NCBI RefSeq assembly: GCF_000524195.1
Contig: NW_020170415.1
Span: forward strand, 542,231 to 606,230
Source of the DNA: Echinococcus granulosus
Lineage: Eukaryota; Platyhelminthes; Cestoda; Cyclophyllidea; Taeniidae
Length of the DNA: 64,000 nt
Direction: 5' to 3'
Positions 1 through 13,200 of the stretch are shown here, piece by piece (position 1 is the first letter of the stretch; each line of letters starts with the position of its first letter). The position numbers and the translations under genes were made by a program. The notes beneath the pieces were generated by a model. The model saw only the letters and a program-made list of their open reading frames with translations, made no database searches and was not told the origin of the DNA.

Positions 1-694
1 TCACAAATGAAGCGACACTATCAGTAGCCGTGAACCATCTGCAATTTTCGTTACAGAGCTCTTTACACCGCCTGTTTGAAGACGACAATGAAGCAAATGC
101 ACGATACCTCTCACATTGTTCTACTGGTTCATTGGACACCACGTTGGTGTGGCTGGGTAGCTCTAAAGGAATAGATGCGAAACCTTTTTTTTATGGAACT
201 ATATTCAATCTTACCATTTGCTGTACGACTGCATTCAGGCCGGTGTTCTTACGACTAGTGATGTGCACATTTGCCAATTACCCATCACAGTGCTAAAGTC
301 GGACGAAACTCCTGATTCAGTAAAATCGCTAAGAGGTACCAGTGACGTTGCAACTTAATAGCTTCTTAGTTACGTGAAAATTTGATGACCGATGTGATTA
401 GCTTGTGGGGGTTTTCTTACAGCTGTAATTACGTTGGGACGGCTGATGTGAAAGATTGATTATAGGATCGTCAAGAACGACGCTTAAAAACTAGAGTGAC
501 CATGTAATGTGTATGTTGTTTAACTTTGAGTTTTAGTAAAGGCCTACTTCGTGTCACCGATTATGTTCTTTCACCGAGTGGGCCGGCTTTCCGACTATGC
601 CAGCAGACCCTAGCTCTACCGTATGTCAAATATACATATATTCTGTTCGTGCATCATGTCATCTTTTGTTCCCAGAAAAGTGTCGGTGCCCTAC
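1..694 (+). repeat. 3' part of a TRIM-like LTR element (internal region plus 3' LTR)
   Basis: Bases 1-502 match, with much divergence, the internal region of the elements at 9280, 25715, 29900 and 48345. The order of shared words is the same, for example the block near 300-350 that runs through 'ctgattcagtaaaatcgcta' and 'agtgacgttgcaac'. Bases 503-694 read as a terminal repeat: it opens with TGTAA after a purine-rich stretch, continues through a 'tgtttaact' word and ends near 'ccctacg'. The 5' half of the element lies outside the window. No meaningful reading frame was seen. Confidence 0.6.
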
Positions 695-784
695 GCTTTA
701 ATGAATGCAGTGCGTTAATTTTAATTATTATATATACACTTGGTTGTTACCTATGTACCTGCCTGAAGTTTTCAATGAAGTGAA

Positions 785-921
785 TACTTGGACAGAGTAT
801 GTACTCGCGATATACAGTTTCGTAGCTCAGAGGCCAGATCACACAGAAGAGTTACAATGGCGGAGCCTCTAAGCTCTTTGTTGCCAAAACAGAGAGTTAA
901 ATAAACGATTAACATCGTACA
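785..921 (-). repeat. Solo or partial LTR of the TRIM-like family, inverted
   Basis: Read on the minus strand, it starts with TGTAC at 921, passes the 'tttaactct...ctgttttgg' and 'ggctccgccattgt' words of the family LTR, and fades near 785. It sits only about 90 bases from a plus-strand LTR (503-694), so the two are in inverted order. Confidence 0.6.
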
Positions 922-2404
922 TACCCCTTTTCTTTGTTGAACTTTGTCAACACCACTTTTCATAGTTAAATTCCTGCGTCAATCATCACAGTTGAATCGG
1001 AGCTGTAGTAAACTTCCACGAACAAACCACGCCAGTCATTGGACTTCCGTATAATTGAGAAAATATCTGACCCCAAAGTTACTTGTTCCTTTTAGCAATT
1101 TTACTGTAGCTAAAGTTTCCTTTTGTTTAAGAACTGCTCATTTTTTGAGCTGTCGTAGGTCTAGGCATCTGAAAGCCATTTCATGTAGCAAAGGATGAGG
1201 TTTAATATAACTTTTTGGGGTAGGATTTTATGTCGATTCCTCCTTGCTGATTTCTTCTACTTCATTCATGTCTAGATTCAGTCTGGCTAGTAGAGAGGTG
1301 GAGGAGGTCTAGCGAGTTCATATATTTCATGTCTTCATATACGTACGGTAGACACCTCCGTAAAGAACTTTCTCAGATGGCATAATAACACGATCAGTGG
1401 CTCTTCATTTGTGAATAGCTCTCGTGTAGAACACAGGCAGTGGTAATTGCCAAATGCAGACGTTATCTACATCTCTCGTGTTGAGAGCATTTGCAGATTT
1501 TGCCACCGCAGCATGTGCCCTTCTTCCAGTAAGCTGGAGTTTATCAACCGGCAGTTAAAATTGGAGTAGCTGTCTTCTTAGATTGGGTTTACTTTTTTCC
1601 AAAGCTAATGAAGTGCTTCAAGACTCCCTTAAAGATTATAAAAGTAGCAATACTTAACCAGAATATGTGTCATTGACATAGAGAAGTACTTGGAGCTACC
1701 AGCAGGGCCCAAGGGGAGGCCGGCCAGAGAAAGTACAACGGAGGAGACCTCAAGCAGACTACCACCAAAACGAAGAATTACACACAAGCAACGCATTGCT
1801 TTCCATTATCAGGGCAAGCATAATGAGTTTTCTTGATGCAGTTTGTGTAACTTTCCCTCTGATCATGTGAATCAACATTTTTTAGCTCCCTCTAAATATC
1901 TTTATAACGCACACTAGTCTAAATTAGCTGTAAAAGCAATGCTAACTGCAAGGCACTTAAAGCAATCTTTTGGAGAGGAATTTATGTTAAAATCGAAATT
2001 TCCACAATTTGGACCATCAGATACGTTTAAGATAGAAATTAAAAGCACAATTTGAAATCATCGCATTGTTTTGGTTAAAAATAGGATTGCGTTTTTTACT
2101 CACGACCTCATTTTTCTCTTTCAGGTCTGTGTGTGCTGAGAAATCCTGGCTCTATGTATTTGTAATATTTTGTCCCTTAGTTTTGGTTCTGGCATTCTTT
2201 AAAATCACTTTAAATTTAAAATAAATAAAAAAGTTTACTTTATATGTGGTTTTTAATTGAAAAATAGGCAGTTAATTGCGTTTTTAAATATAGGCTATTA
2301 CACCCCTCTTTCTTTTAACCCCCTCGTATTAATTCATACTGCCTGAGAGGCGCCATTTTCAACCGTCGACTTATCGTTTGTTCTTTTGACATCGGTTTTG
2401 GGAA
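922..2404. other. Non-coding sequence upstream of the tetraspanin gene
   Basis: No gene was recognised. A weak inverted LTR remnant lies at 1690-1795, and 2000-2300 is AT-rich. The promoter and transcription start of the downstream tetraspanin gene must lie here or nearby, but no TATA box could be assigned with confidence. Confidence 0.5.
1690..1795 (-). repeat. Diverged solo LTR of the TRIM-like family
   Basis: On the minus strand the order of words matches the family LTR: 'attcttcgttttggtgg', then a 'gaggtctcctccgttgtac' region, then a GC-rich 'ggcc..cctcccc.tgggccc' stretch. Ends are not preserved. Confidence 0.45.
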
Positions 2405-4169
2405 ATGGGTGTTCTTCAAGGTGGAATGAAGTGTGTGAAATATTGCACATTTTTCTTCAACTTTATAGTATTCGTGAGTTTTTGTCAGATACGCATGCGC
2501 CTAATGTCGTGTTGCCGGCAGGTCAACCTTGCCTGTCCGTTGATTTTACTTGGAATTCTATCGTTACCCTTTTAGCAGCATAATAGCTCTCCTCAAATTA
2601 AATGGCCTTTGCTCAGTAGTAGTAGTAACCCCTAGTAGGCATCATATACTGGCTTCGAGACTTCTTTTCTGTTGTATGGTAATAATTGATGTACGAGTTC
2701 AAGCGCACGGTGCATGTAGTTACATTGTGTTTTATGTGCTTCGATTAAGTTATTTTCCCTTGAATCCTAGGTAGGTTCCACGCTTTGGTGCTTAATTTGC
2801 TTCCCTTTTTCAGGTTTTTGGTCTATTTTTGGCTGGCTTCGGTGGGTATTTGCTGTATCAACTGAGTTTCTACAGCAACCAGTTTGGGGATGTGGTCAAA
2901 GTTTTCTCCATCGCCGTCATTGTGCTGGGATTTATCATTTTTGTCGTTGGTTTTCTCGGGTGCTGCGGGGCCTGCTACGAAAGTCCTTGTATGCTCATTA
3001 CGGTACGTTCAGTGTAGCTCATTGTTATCGTTTTATCTTTGAAAGGGGTTGTACTTCTCGCTTCTACTGAAACTGAGATTCGAATAACTATTTGATAGCC
3101 CTTCTTCAGTGAAACTGTTAAAGTTTTAATTTAGAACAAAATTAGCGTCTAGTTTGATTTCGTCGTGAAAGCCAACAAAGTAGCCTCCATCGTTTCGCAT
3201 TTTTGTGAAAAGTTCTTTGTTTAATCTGAGGTAGTGGCTTTTACTTTGTGGGCTTGGAGACACTATAAATACCTCGGGTACCCCATTTGTCTCATATTTT
3301 TGTGAGATGTCTTGCACCCGTAGCCAACTTCTCAATCTTTCACCATCGGGATCTTACAAATGAAATAGTCTGTCCTCATCTAGAAGTGTGATTTGGTTAT
3401 TTGCATTAACGCATTTGGAGTTTTATCCGATACAGGTTCCGTTGTTTGGCAATTTTGATATTCTTTCTCACTACTTTGGATAGCTAAATCCATTTAGACA
3501 ATAACGACCCAACTAAAACTGCGTCCTGAGTTTAAGTATGGAATGTGTTTTACTACTGCTGAATAACTGAGTAATCATAATGGATGTGATGCGAAATCAT
3601 ACCTGAACCACAAGGACATTTGAGACTTCGAAACTGTTCTAAAACATTAATTTTCCCTGTTGTTTTTGTTTATCCACTTTAGTTCGCCGTCATTGTGGCA
3701 ATTCTTTTGTGCCTCCAGATTGCTGTAGCTGTGTTTGCTTTTATGTACAAGGATGAGGTAAGTGCTTTCTTCCTCTACGCACATACCCTTTCCCTTCTAG
3801 TTGATGGACTTCCTTTCAAAGCGTTTTGAAGAGGTTTTTAGCGATCCTGACACCACTTTCAGACAGCAGATTGAGCGAGAGGTGGGCGCTTTTTTGTTGT
3901 TTTACAATCCTCCTCTGTAGCTTCAGTGCTGCGGTTTCAAGATGCCCGATGTGAACTGCGGCTTGTACGTGTTTCGAAAGGTAAGGCTTCATACGTGTGA
4001 CTTCGCTTTTTTTGCCGTCTAGTCCTGTTGGAGCGTAATCACGGGCAAAGTTGAGTCCTCCATGTATATCATAATTGCGACGGCAGGCGTCCTGTGCCTC
4101 ATTCAGATCGCTGCCATCATCACCGCTTGCTGTCTGCAGTCCAAAATTCGAAGTTATGCGGTTTATTAA
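2405..4169 (+). CDS. Tetraspanin, six exons, 206 residues
   Basis: Tetraspanins are four-pass membrane proteins that organise partner proteins into microdomains; in parasitic flatworms several sit in the tegument. Exons: 2405-2473, 2814-3002, 3683-3757, 3801-3881, 3921-3980, 4023-4169. All introns are GT-AG and phase 0. Exon 1 begins MGVLQGGMKCVKYC and starts membrane segment 1, which is completed in exon 2. Exon 2 also carries membrane segment 2, ending GFLGCCGACYESPCMLIT, a typical tetraspanin signature. Exon 3 is membrane segment 3. Exons 4-6 give the large extracellular loop with a CCG motif and two further cysteines, then membrane segment 4 and the short tail SKIRSYAVY. The loop has about 65 residues and four cysteines, short for the family. 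Introns 3-5 are only 43, 39 and 42 bases. ATG 2405 was chosen because it gives the usual short cytoplasmic leader with membrane-proximal cysteines. Which tetraspanin subgroup it belongs to cannot be told from this window. Confidence 0.93.
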
Positions 4170-4495
4170 AGCAGTTTCTCTTCTGAGTCCTCACAAAAAC
4201 TCCTTCACCGACTGAAATTGCGTGCGCGCTCTCTTTACCTACTCTTCCATTTCCCGTGCTTATTAATAATGGGTCTCGGCATGTGAGTTTGTGAGTGTTG
4301 ATCCAAGTGTAATTCTGTGTGTATGTCTCCTCCATTTCCGCGTGTGCACGTTCGTCCCGATCGCCCCATCTCCCATTCACGTTACTGTAGCTCTTTTCCC
4401 AACTGACTGCTGTATTTTTGCATGAGTCGACACACACATGCACTAATGCGTACATTCACGATGCATATAGTAAATGTAATCATTACAACATCAAT

Positions 4496-4501
4496 AATAA
4501 A
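4496..4501 (+). promoter_or_regulatory. Probable polyadenylation signal of the tetraspanin gene
   Basis: AATAAA lies 327 bases after the stop codon at 4167-4169, a plausible 3' UTR length. No other canonical signal was noticed between the stop and this site. Confidence 0.5.
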
Positions 4502-7500
4502 TTGCGTCCAAGTACCTATTCGCATGGCGTTAGTATTGCCTCTGCGGTTATGACTTTTTGCAACTTTTTCCCCATGATGGGGTGTGGCATTCATCCGAAG
4601 CATGGGGCAGGCTCCTACTTTCGGCATTTTTCGACCCAAACCCATTTTTTGTTTGCTATAGTGGCGGACTGTCAGCTGTGTGGTGCCTTGTTTGGACTTT
4701 TTGCGCGATGACTGTTTAATTTAGTGCCTCAAGCAAGGCCGCTGGCTCTGGGATGCGCGTGGGGATTTGCTATCATTCCTCGCGGATTTTGAGTTATTGC
4801 ATTCGCCCTGAGCTTCTAATACAGAAAAAACGCATTTGATGGTTGGTAATGGGATGTAGTCGCGGGCGTTGTCCGCTCGTGTCTCAATTAATTCTGGGTC
4901 ACGTGAATGGAGTTTTATTTGCTTTGTTCATGTGGTCATAAGGTCTAGTCGTCGCCTTTCCCAGGCGCAGATGAGCGGGGTTGGGAGGGGGGAGTGGGGG
5001 AAGATCATAAAGACGTCACATCGTCCTGTCTGGCTGCGCTATTTGTTGCTGTCTCGTGTGCCAGTGCACTGTTTTGGTCTTTTTTTCAGCTCATCACATG
5101 TTGCGTGGACATGCACCATCTACCATTTGTCACGGATCTCCATCAAAAGCGTTGGTCGATCTGTGACTAAAAAACAATCCTTTATTGACTCAGATTACCT
5201 ATTTTTAATAAACTGTAGTTGTTTTTAGACCGAATTTTTCATTTCCTGTCCGAAGTCCCACTCATACATCCCTTTTCCCGACTTACCGACTCCGTGCATA
5301 GAATCCTGGTTATTGATCCCGGCGAAGCTTACGTGTTCAGCATCGACGTGAGCCCGGCACACCAATGATTAATTTCATTTCCTTTGGTCGGAGGCATCTG
5401 CTTTAATTACTTCCCGTTAGCTTTCAACCTTCTGAACGGATGAATCGGGAGACCTGTTTTTTTAGCCCAACATCTTGGAAATTAATCTGGTCCCCGCCTA
5501 GAGTGAGGTGACTTGAGCTGATTCATACGCCCTGCAGACTTCGGCGTCTTATTACACTTGGCCACTCGTGTATGTCACGCGATTGACGTATTTGTTTGTA
5601 TAACACAATTCCTGGTGTGAAGCCTTTTCCATGACCTCTCCGAAAATCTTGGCTTGTTTTCAATGGTATGACAGGAATTAAGGGGGTGACTTATTAGTGG
5701 GTGGAGGTGGCCTTTTCTGACAAGCCAACCCGATGCTTTACTAATTTGACGTTGACAGTTTAGTCAAATTCATCCTGGGCCTACGTTTTTGAAATAAAAT
5801 CACTTGCAGTAGCACACCATCTTGATCCTACTCGCCTTTATATTGTGATAGAGGAAGGGGGAAGACTGAATTTTTTTCTCTTGTTCGGTTGGTCGCCCAT
5901 TTGGTGCTGTGAAGCCTGGTCCCCCCCGTTAGACTTGGCATTTTGTTCGAAAAACTCCGGTGTCATTTTCTTGCCAACTTTGCTACTTCCCATTAGCTGT
6001 GTACACGTAGCTCTCAGGCTCTTCCCATTTCACATCTTCCACACAGCTGGCCTTTTAGAACGCAACTTGGCTGTCCAAACATTTAGGCGGTGTCCTGATC
6101 TACCTGCATGCATACTGGAATTTACTACCAAAAAATTAAAACGATTGGAAGCCGCGTCTTCAAGAGGAGAAATCCAATCTTTAAAGGAATTTTATAAAGT
6201 AGAAAAGACTCCCATCACCCTGAGGTTTGGAAAAACTTGTTTTTTGACCCCAAAATTATGACGCTAAACTTCCCCAATCTCCCATCTGTGGCTAATTAGC
6301 AGTAAGTTAAAGTGTCTCTGGGAGAGAAAAATTACAAATGCCAATGACGTCATGTAACGGTTTCCCCTCCGGGAAGTACTAAACTATCGACAGCAATGAC
6401 AAGTGTTCCCCCTCTAGCCACATAAATTTGGCCACATCTTCACCACGGCATTACGCTTTCGTGACTATGGCAACGTCATATCAACGCAGAGCCGATCTCC
6501 ATGGTTGTTTATGTCCGTGCATACGTACATATCTGTGTTTGTATGTGTGTATCGGTCACTTCGATCTGACTTTTTTGTGTTTGTATGTGTGCGAATGTTT
6601 GCGTGGATCTGCGGGTTTATGCGACCCCCCGACCGGTTGACCTTGAGACGGATAGGGTGGCCTGCGTTTACTACTCGCACCTGTGGGCCTTACCAAGGAA
6701 GGCTGTATTATTAATGCTAGTCTCTGGTAGACTGTGCTGTTTCGGTGTGGGCGTAATGGCACCATCTTCGTAGAGTGCATTATTTGCCACCCTCCTACCG
6801 ACAGTTGTAGGCTGAAGTCCAGCCTATTACTTTTATGCACCCAGGAGGGAAAAAAGGATGACAGAGCTACGGAAATACAGGTGGTGTGAATGATTGTGCG
6901 AGGTATGGGAAACAGATGCTGGTGGACCCTGGAGAATTGGCCCATTTGGATTTCTTACAAGTCTTCGATACCCATTTTAATTTCGGACAAATGTACGAAC
7001 ATTAAATCTTGTTTGTTTTTTGGTTCCTTGTTGTGGTCTAGCAAATACTACGTGCATGTTGGATGACTTGAAGGCTGTTTGGTTTGTATATGTAGGCATA
7101 CGAAGGACTACCTTCTGGTTTTTGGCACGTAGATAATGTAAACAATTAATTCGCGTGGTGGAGAACTGGTCAACACCTCCTTATGTAAACAACTTTTCCA
7201 TGCGAAAAAAGCAGTCATTCTCGAGCCTCTTAGTACAGAGGGGTTTACGTCAAATTAAAAATCCTATTTTTGTTCTTATACAAAGTAATGCCATTACTCG
7301 TAGTAGCTGGCGCGAACGCCATTAACCAGTTCAGCCACTGCTCATCAAGGTGACAAGTGACATGTGGTGAGTGACGAAGGCTCATGTAAACATAGGTGTA
7401 AGATCCGAAATCGGAAATATTTACTCGTACAGAAAACTTCAAGCCCAGTGAAGTGATGGAAAACTCAGTGGTGGCATACCTGAGTGGTGTAAACGTTCTA

Positions 7501-9279
7501 ATGCCGAACGTGCGCATGTCATTGACAAGCATACCTGATCTTTGACACCCAATCGAAGCACTCAAGATTTTTGCTGGAAGTCCACGGTTGGTTTAGTATT
7601 TCCAGGTCCTGGTGGAGAAATACTGCAGTTTCCACTTTGAAATTTATTTCTTCACTTTCACGAAATGAAGAACTTTGCTTTGACTTGAACGCTCTTGGTA
7701 AGCCCCTACTACTTAAAGATCTAAGTTATCAACAAACTTTAAGTTCATCGGATAGGAAATACTAATGTTCAGGAGAAACGACCTTTATGCTTGAAGGAAG
7801 GAGGAGAAGTTTGTTTAGACAGTCAGAAGTACAGAAGTGTTTTGGTACGAACTGCGCTGTGTGTGGTCGGCAGCAGGCAATTTACGCCTTCTTTTCCCCA
7901 CTAAAGCCAGAGGAGCTCTCCCTCTCCTTATATTTCTTTCGACCCAAATTATTCCTACTCCAGCTTCACTTGACCCATTCAAGGAGCAGCAAATACAAAA
8001 TGCGGATTTCCTGAAGAGTAGGTATCATCTATAACATTCCGTCATGAATAACGGTGAGTTGGATGTGGTTGCAGTGGCCTCCTGATGCCTCTTCAAACAA
8101 GACTAGACCGTTTAAGCCTGACAGCTGGATAGTTTTCAACGAAAAGTCTTGAAACTTGCTTTTTCTTCTATTCTTTGTCGTATTTTGTCAAGCATTACCT
8201 GGATCCGATCACTCAGTTGCAGTTTGCAAATGCCTTACCAACCAGTGGGTTTGATTATATGACATTGAAGGAGGCTGGAAATGAGAGAAGTGAGGTGGAC
8301 AAGCTAATGGCAACTCCAACGTGTCAACCAACACCGCTAAAATAAAAGCCGAAAACCAGACTTGTAGTCTCCCTTTACTCCTATCTCAGACCAAAAAAAT
8401 CGTATCCCGGGTGCTGAATCAGTTATGGCAGTCTACGCTAGAACATTCAAATTAAAAGCAGCTAGAAGGCCCACCGAGCAATTTGGCCTTTCGTTTAAAT
8501 GATTCAAAACCAATAAATAAGATAGTTGTATATGAGATTTTTGTAGGTACTTGAGCAAATAGCACCGTTTTTGTATGGGGTACAGTACGACGTCTTAAGC
8601 ATTCAAATAGCACCAACTCTAACCATCTACCTTGATAAGCCGAATTCACGTTATATGCACCCCTTTGAAAGTTCGCCTAAATTGTAACACTTTTAAGATT
8701 TTGCAAACGAGATTAAGTGATTTTCCATTCGGTGAACTATGCGAAGCGCCGGAAGCACCTTCAACTCACATTTATGAATGCATTATCCAAACAGCTTGGA
8801 GACAAGAGGCAAGAGCGAGGAGAGAGCGCTGAAGCTGCGACGTGTGATTCATATGCGTTGGGGTCTCGGAAATACACCTTTCCTGCATACCGAGAGGTGG
8901 AGGGGGTGGGGGTAGGGGAAGGGACGGGGGCGTGTAAGGTTGGTCCAATGCGACTTTGCTGTCATATCACATGCACTAACACTTTTTTTACGCAAATGAT
9001 AAAATAAAGCCAGTTGGACAGGTGTGACTCTTGCCAAGCTATTAGGTGTGAGCGTTGGGTCAAGTTTCATTCATGACCTTCGAATTCTCTGGTTTCTCCT
9101 CGAAGATTAAATTTCGTAGATAGGGAAGGTTAGAATAAACTTAACAAAGAGCCATATTCTAAATCAGTTTTATTTTATAAAAAATACCCGGAACACATCC
9201 AAGTAGTAGAGAGTTGCTTAATTCAGTCAAGGCAGTGATAAAATTACTTCTAGTCGTTGCTGATGCAACATGGATGCAT
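4502..9279. other. Gene-poor region, nothing recognised
   Basis: About 4.8 kb without a recognisable gene. A TG-rich patch lies at 6530-6605, where 'tgtgtttgtatgtgtg' occurs twice. Open frames of about 138 codons (5845-6261, plus) and 106 codons (7245-7565, minus) carry no motif I know, and the first opens with GTG rather than ATG. Confidence 0.4.
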
Positions 9280-10289
9280 TGTAATACGCTGTGTGTTCAA
9301 TAGTCTGTTTTGGCAGTGGGGCTCCACCATTATATTTCCACCGGACAGCCTGGCATTCAGGCTGTGCCACTAGCCCCCAGCCATTCTGTACGGCTGCAAT
9401 ATATTTCCTGTCCAAGTATTATGCTTTCTCATGCCTTCAGGGAAGTCTTAGAGCATTACATTAGTGTCAGTGGAAAGTGAGCCCGATCCTAAAGAACAAC
9501 TACATTTATTTTTATTCCTTACTGATACAACTTGGTATTACAGAAGAACTGCATGTGCTGTAGATGAGAGGACCTGTGAAGACCCCAGCAGAAAGCTTGA
9601 AAATGGCGCCTGCATTCGACAAATACCCCAGTCCCGTGTTCTGAGTAAAAGCTTTTAACTACTGAAGCGACGCTAGGCGTGGTCGTGGACCGTCTGAAAA
9701 TTTTCGTTATGGAACTGTCTACGGTACCTGTATGAGGATGCCAATGAAGTAAACACATGATACCTTCTTCACCTCTCCAATAGCTGGATGGAACCCGGAC
9801 GGACATGGGTGGGCAGCAGTGTAGTGAGAACAAAGTGGCGAGGAGGAACGAAAGTGAGGCTTTCATCGCATGAAACTATTTTAAACCCCATTCTTTGTTA
9901 AATGACTCTGCTTTTATGTCAGCATTCTTACGGCCAGCGATGAACAAACGTGATGGCTAGCACATTCCCCTTCCCCAATGCTTTTTCCAAGAAGAATGAG
10001 ACACCGAATCCAGTGAAATTGCCGGGGAGGATCAATGACGTTGCAATCGAATATCCTCTCAGCCGCATGCAAGTTCAATGGCTGTTGGGGTTGGTTTTAT
10101 GGTGTATTCCTTACAGCACCGACTACGATGTGTTGGCCGAGGGTGGAGGTTGACCGAGGCTAGCGCCGTGGATGACGTTCAAAAGAGGACTAAACCATGT
10201 AACCTCAAGCTCTACTGAACGTCGACAATAAATATTTTGCCCAAGTATTATGTCATCTTTCGTCGTCATGGAAGTCTCGGGAAGCTACA
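9280..10289 (+). mobile_element. TRIM-like miniature LTR retrotransposon with both ends
   Basis: The 5' LTR is about 9280-9460 (TGTAATA to TTACA) and the internal region follows. The 3' LTR is 10198-10289 (TGTAACC to GCTACA), shortened by an internal deletion of about 90 bases. Just inside the 5' LTR a 'tgtcagtgg' word could be a decayed primer-binding site, and 'aaaagaggactaaacca' before the 3' LTR looks like a polypurine tract. The internal 700 bases contain no reverse transcriptase or gag-like frame, so the element would depend on enzymes supplied by another element. It shares the exact word 'cccagtcccgtgttctga' with the copy at 29900. Target-site duplications were not evident. Confidence 0.7.
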
Positions 10290-13200
10290 GTCCGATTTTG
10301 GCTCCCAAACAGCCCATTTACAAAAGCAGTCATCCTTGTGGCTGTAATGCATAAAAACTAAACTACTTTAATCTACTTAATGCAAATTTTCACAAACGCA
10401 ACAATAAATCACTGGTGTCATACTAAATCCGCAGTTGGCAGGACATACGTCGGTTTCTGGAGATGTAGCTCCAAGAGGTTCGCAGCGCGCCCTTAAGATT
10501 TACGAATTTAAAGCCTTTGTCACAAGAAAAATAAACATAACTTTTAAGTGAGAAATCCGAATTTTGTGTTCCCTTGGGCCATCCATCACGTGGTTCAGTT
10601 GCAGCCCTATTTCAGACAAGTATTTTTCCCATCATTAATAAATCATGAAATAGGAGAGAGATCGGTTTTAGGAAACTGATTTCCTCGGGATAATGGTGGT
10701 TTTTTACGCATAAAATATGATCTTGGAAATATCTAAATGAGTGAAAAGTCTGATGCAACTTACAGACTTGCCTTGATAGGTAACCAGCGCAACCTTAGGA
10801 TTTGAACGCGCCTTTTGAAGGTAAGCCTGTCCATTTAAGAAATCAGCAGACACAGTGATAGGTAATTTGAAAAAAAGCACCCTCTGAGGCATTAAATATG
10901 GATGCACCCGATAAAATAAAACTTCAAACATGGCTAGGCCACTGGTCCTTCAGTCCCATAGAGGAATTGTCTGGGATCGTATTAAACTCCTGCGTTCCGC
11001 ATTAGCTCATCCCGACCTTTTCTTTTATCTCCCAAAGATGGAAAAACGCAATTAATAAAACAGAAGGCAAAATAAATACAGGTGCACGGTCCTTTAGGTT
11101 TATTTTATGCAAGTTAACATATTTTTATTGATGCAAGCTTTTATTAAAGAACACAATTTGCAAATTCCAACCCCCGCCGAGAAGGGCTGTTTTCAAGATG
11201 ACTGTCCTGGCCTACCTTCGGCTGTTGCCCAATTACGAACACCCACGTCAGTGTTTTTGGAGGAGGCCGTCCGCCCACTTGGACCTATTGACCAGGTCTG
11301 GTGAATCGTTAATGAGCAAAACCAGCTCCGGGCCAACAGGCAAATTAATAGAGACACCTTAACCGGGCCTAAAATACTGAAGCAACACCAAGGGCATTGC
11401 AAACTTCGTACTACCTAAGGATTCAATGATTTCTACTTAACATTTTACTGTAAAAATTTGTGCAACGACGAGCGAACCGCTTTGGCAAGTAGGATAGAGC
11501 AGCAAACTTATGCTCCAAATTGAGTTTAGGAAAGGATTAAATAACCACACTACAAAGCCCGAGACTTCTTATTTACCCATGTAAAAACCCAACTACTGGA
11601 AGGCGATATACTATCAGATCCTGATTCGGCCTAACTTTTTCTCAAACAATTGAGCTCCTCCATAGCGCATCTAAATGATGACGTTGGCCACTGATGGCTA
11701 TTCTTAGGCTCCTGTTCGGCTGCCTAAAAGACTACTTGAGAATGACCTTAGCCGTAATTTCATTGTATGCCCGTTTCTTCGGATTTCTGCTTCAACTTTT
11801 CGTTAAAGCCCTAAACAAACTTTAAGGATCAAAGTTTGACCTAAAACACCAATGGCGAATGACAATGACTACTGTTATTCTAACCAACAACTTGCAACTC
11901 CTTTCGCGATATCAAAACCTGACCGAAGTCCAAGTTGATTTGCGTGATGGCTTCATCCATCTCGCCCAGCGCACTTCTCATTCTGTTGCCAAAAAAAAAA
12001 CTTCTCCCAAAGGAAAGTTGAACTAATTGATATATGACCCTATCACCTTAGCATTTCCTTCTACGTCCTCAGGGAAAAAAGTGACGAATTTTTTCACAAA
12101 CTCAATCCAAAATGAGAGGCAAAACACGCGTCCAGCTAATTACTTCCGCTGTCCAAGTTTAATGAAAGAGTATGATGAATTCGTGAAAGGATAATCACAA
12201 ACTGAGCCTGGGTGTCTGCAATTTAGAATTGTAGAGGAATGAGAATGAGATCAAGGGATTGTGGGTGCTTTCTCAAGGACAAGAAATTTGCGTCGATCCG
12301 CTGCATCCCACGTAAGGGAGTGTCTGGTTTACTTTTGTCAGATCTGATAAGCCAAATTGAACAAATGGGATGCCTGTTTTGCAAAAGTAGCTAGTCTTTC
12401 CATCTGCGCTGTTACTTTTGGCATAAAATTGATGAATTTTAGATTTTTGAATATTTGCATTCGCGGAATGAAAATATTCTTACTGTGCTATGCAGTGCTA
12501 TAATGTTTCGAATTCTAGTATTCAGACGTAAAAGCAATTGTTTTAGCACATATTCCATTCTGACGGGTCTTTTATAAAAAAATTATTATAAAGCTCTTTC
12601 ATTTACTGCAATAACTTGATGAAAATTGATTGGCCTGGGATGGCGGCAAACTGAAGGCATACAAAACGAGGCTCAGTCGTTTAATTCAGACTACGGAAGC
12701 CGGTCGTTTTAAATTATCCATCTTTAGGCTGGCTTTTATGTTTTTTTTTCCCTCGAGCAAGAAACATTAATGGGCTGTAGTATGCTCTCAATGTAGCTTA
12801 TTTTACAGCAAGGCAAGTTCATGTCCCCACAAATGCAGGATTGCTTGAAGCACTCTCCTCGACTTTTATTGCTTAGGCATATTTTCGCTGCAATTTTATG
12901 CAAAAATTCATCTCTTTTTAAAACATGAAATGACAAACTGCGCTCTAGCTGAGCTTCAAAAAGCAGACCATTTTTACCCACAGCTTAGCCAGTGCGCTGT
13001 TTGTTTCCCTACTTCTCGGTTTGTGATTCTGCTTCCGTGGTCATAAATATCGCTTCAAAAGCAATATCGTTACTTAAGACAATTTCCCATTACCTTTGTC
13101 CCCAATTTGACCAATCAGCTAACAGGACGCAAATGGCATTGCCACTTAAATTCCCTCTGACGTGAGAAAAGCTATCCAATCATGACCCTGTAGATAAATC

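Noticed and set aside
5845..6261. 138-codon open frame on the plus strand
   Set aside because: It opens with GTG, has no recognisable domain, no splice context and no similarity I know; probably chance.
7245..7565. 106-codon open frame on the minus strand
   Set aside because: No motif, ordinary intergenic composition, no partner exons with matching phase were found.
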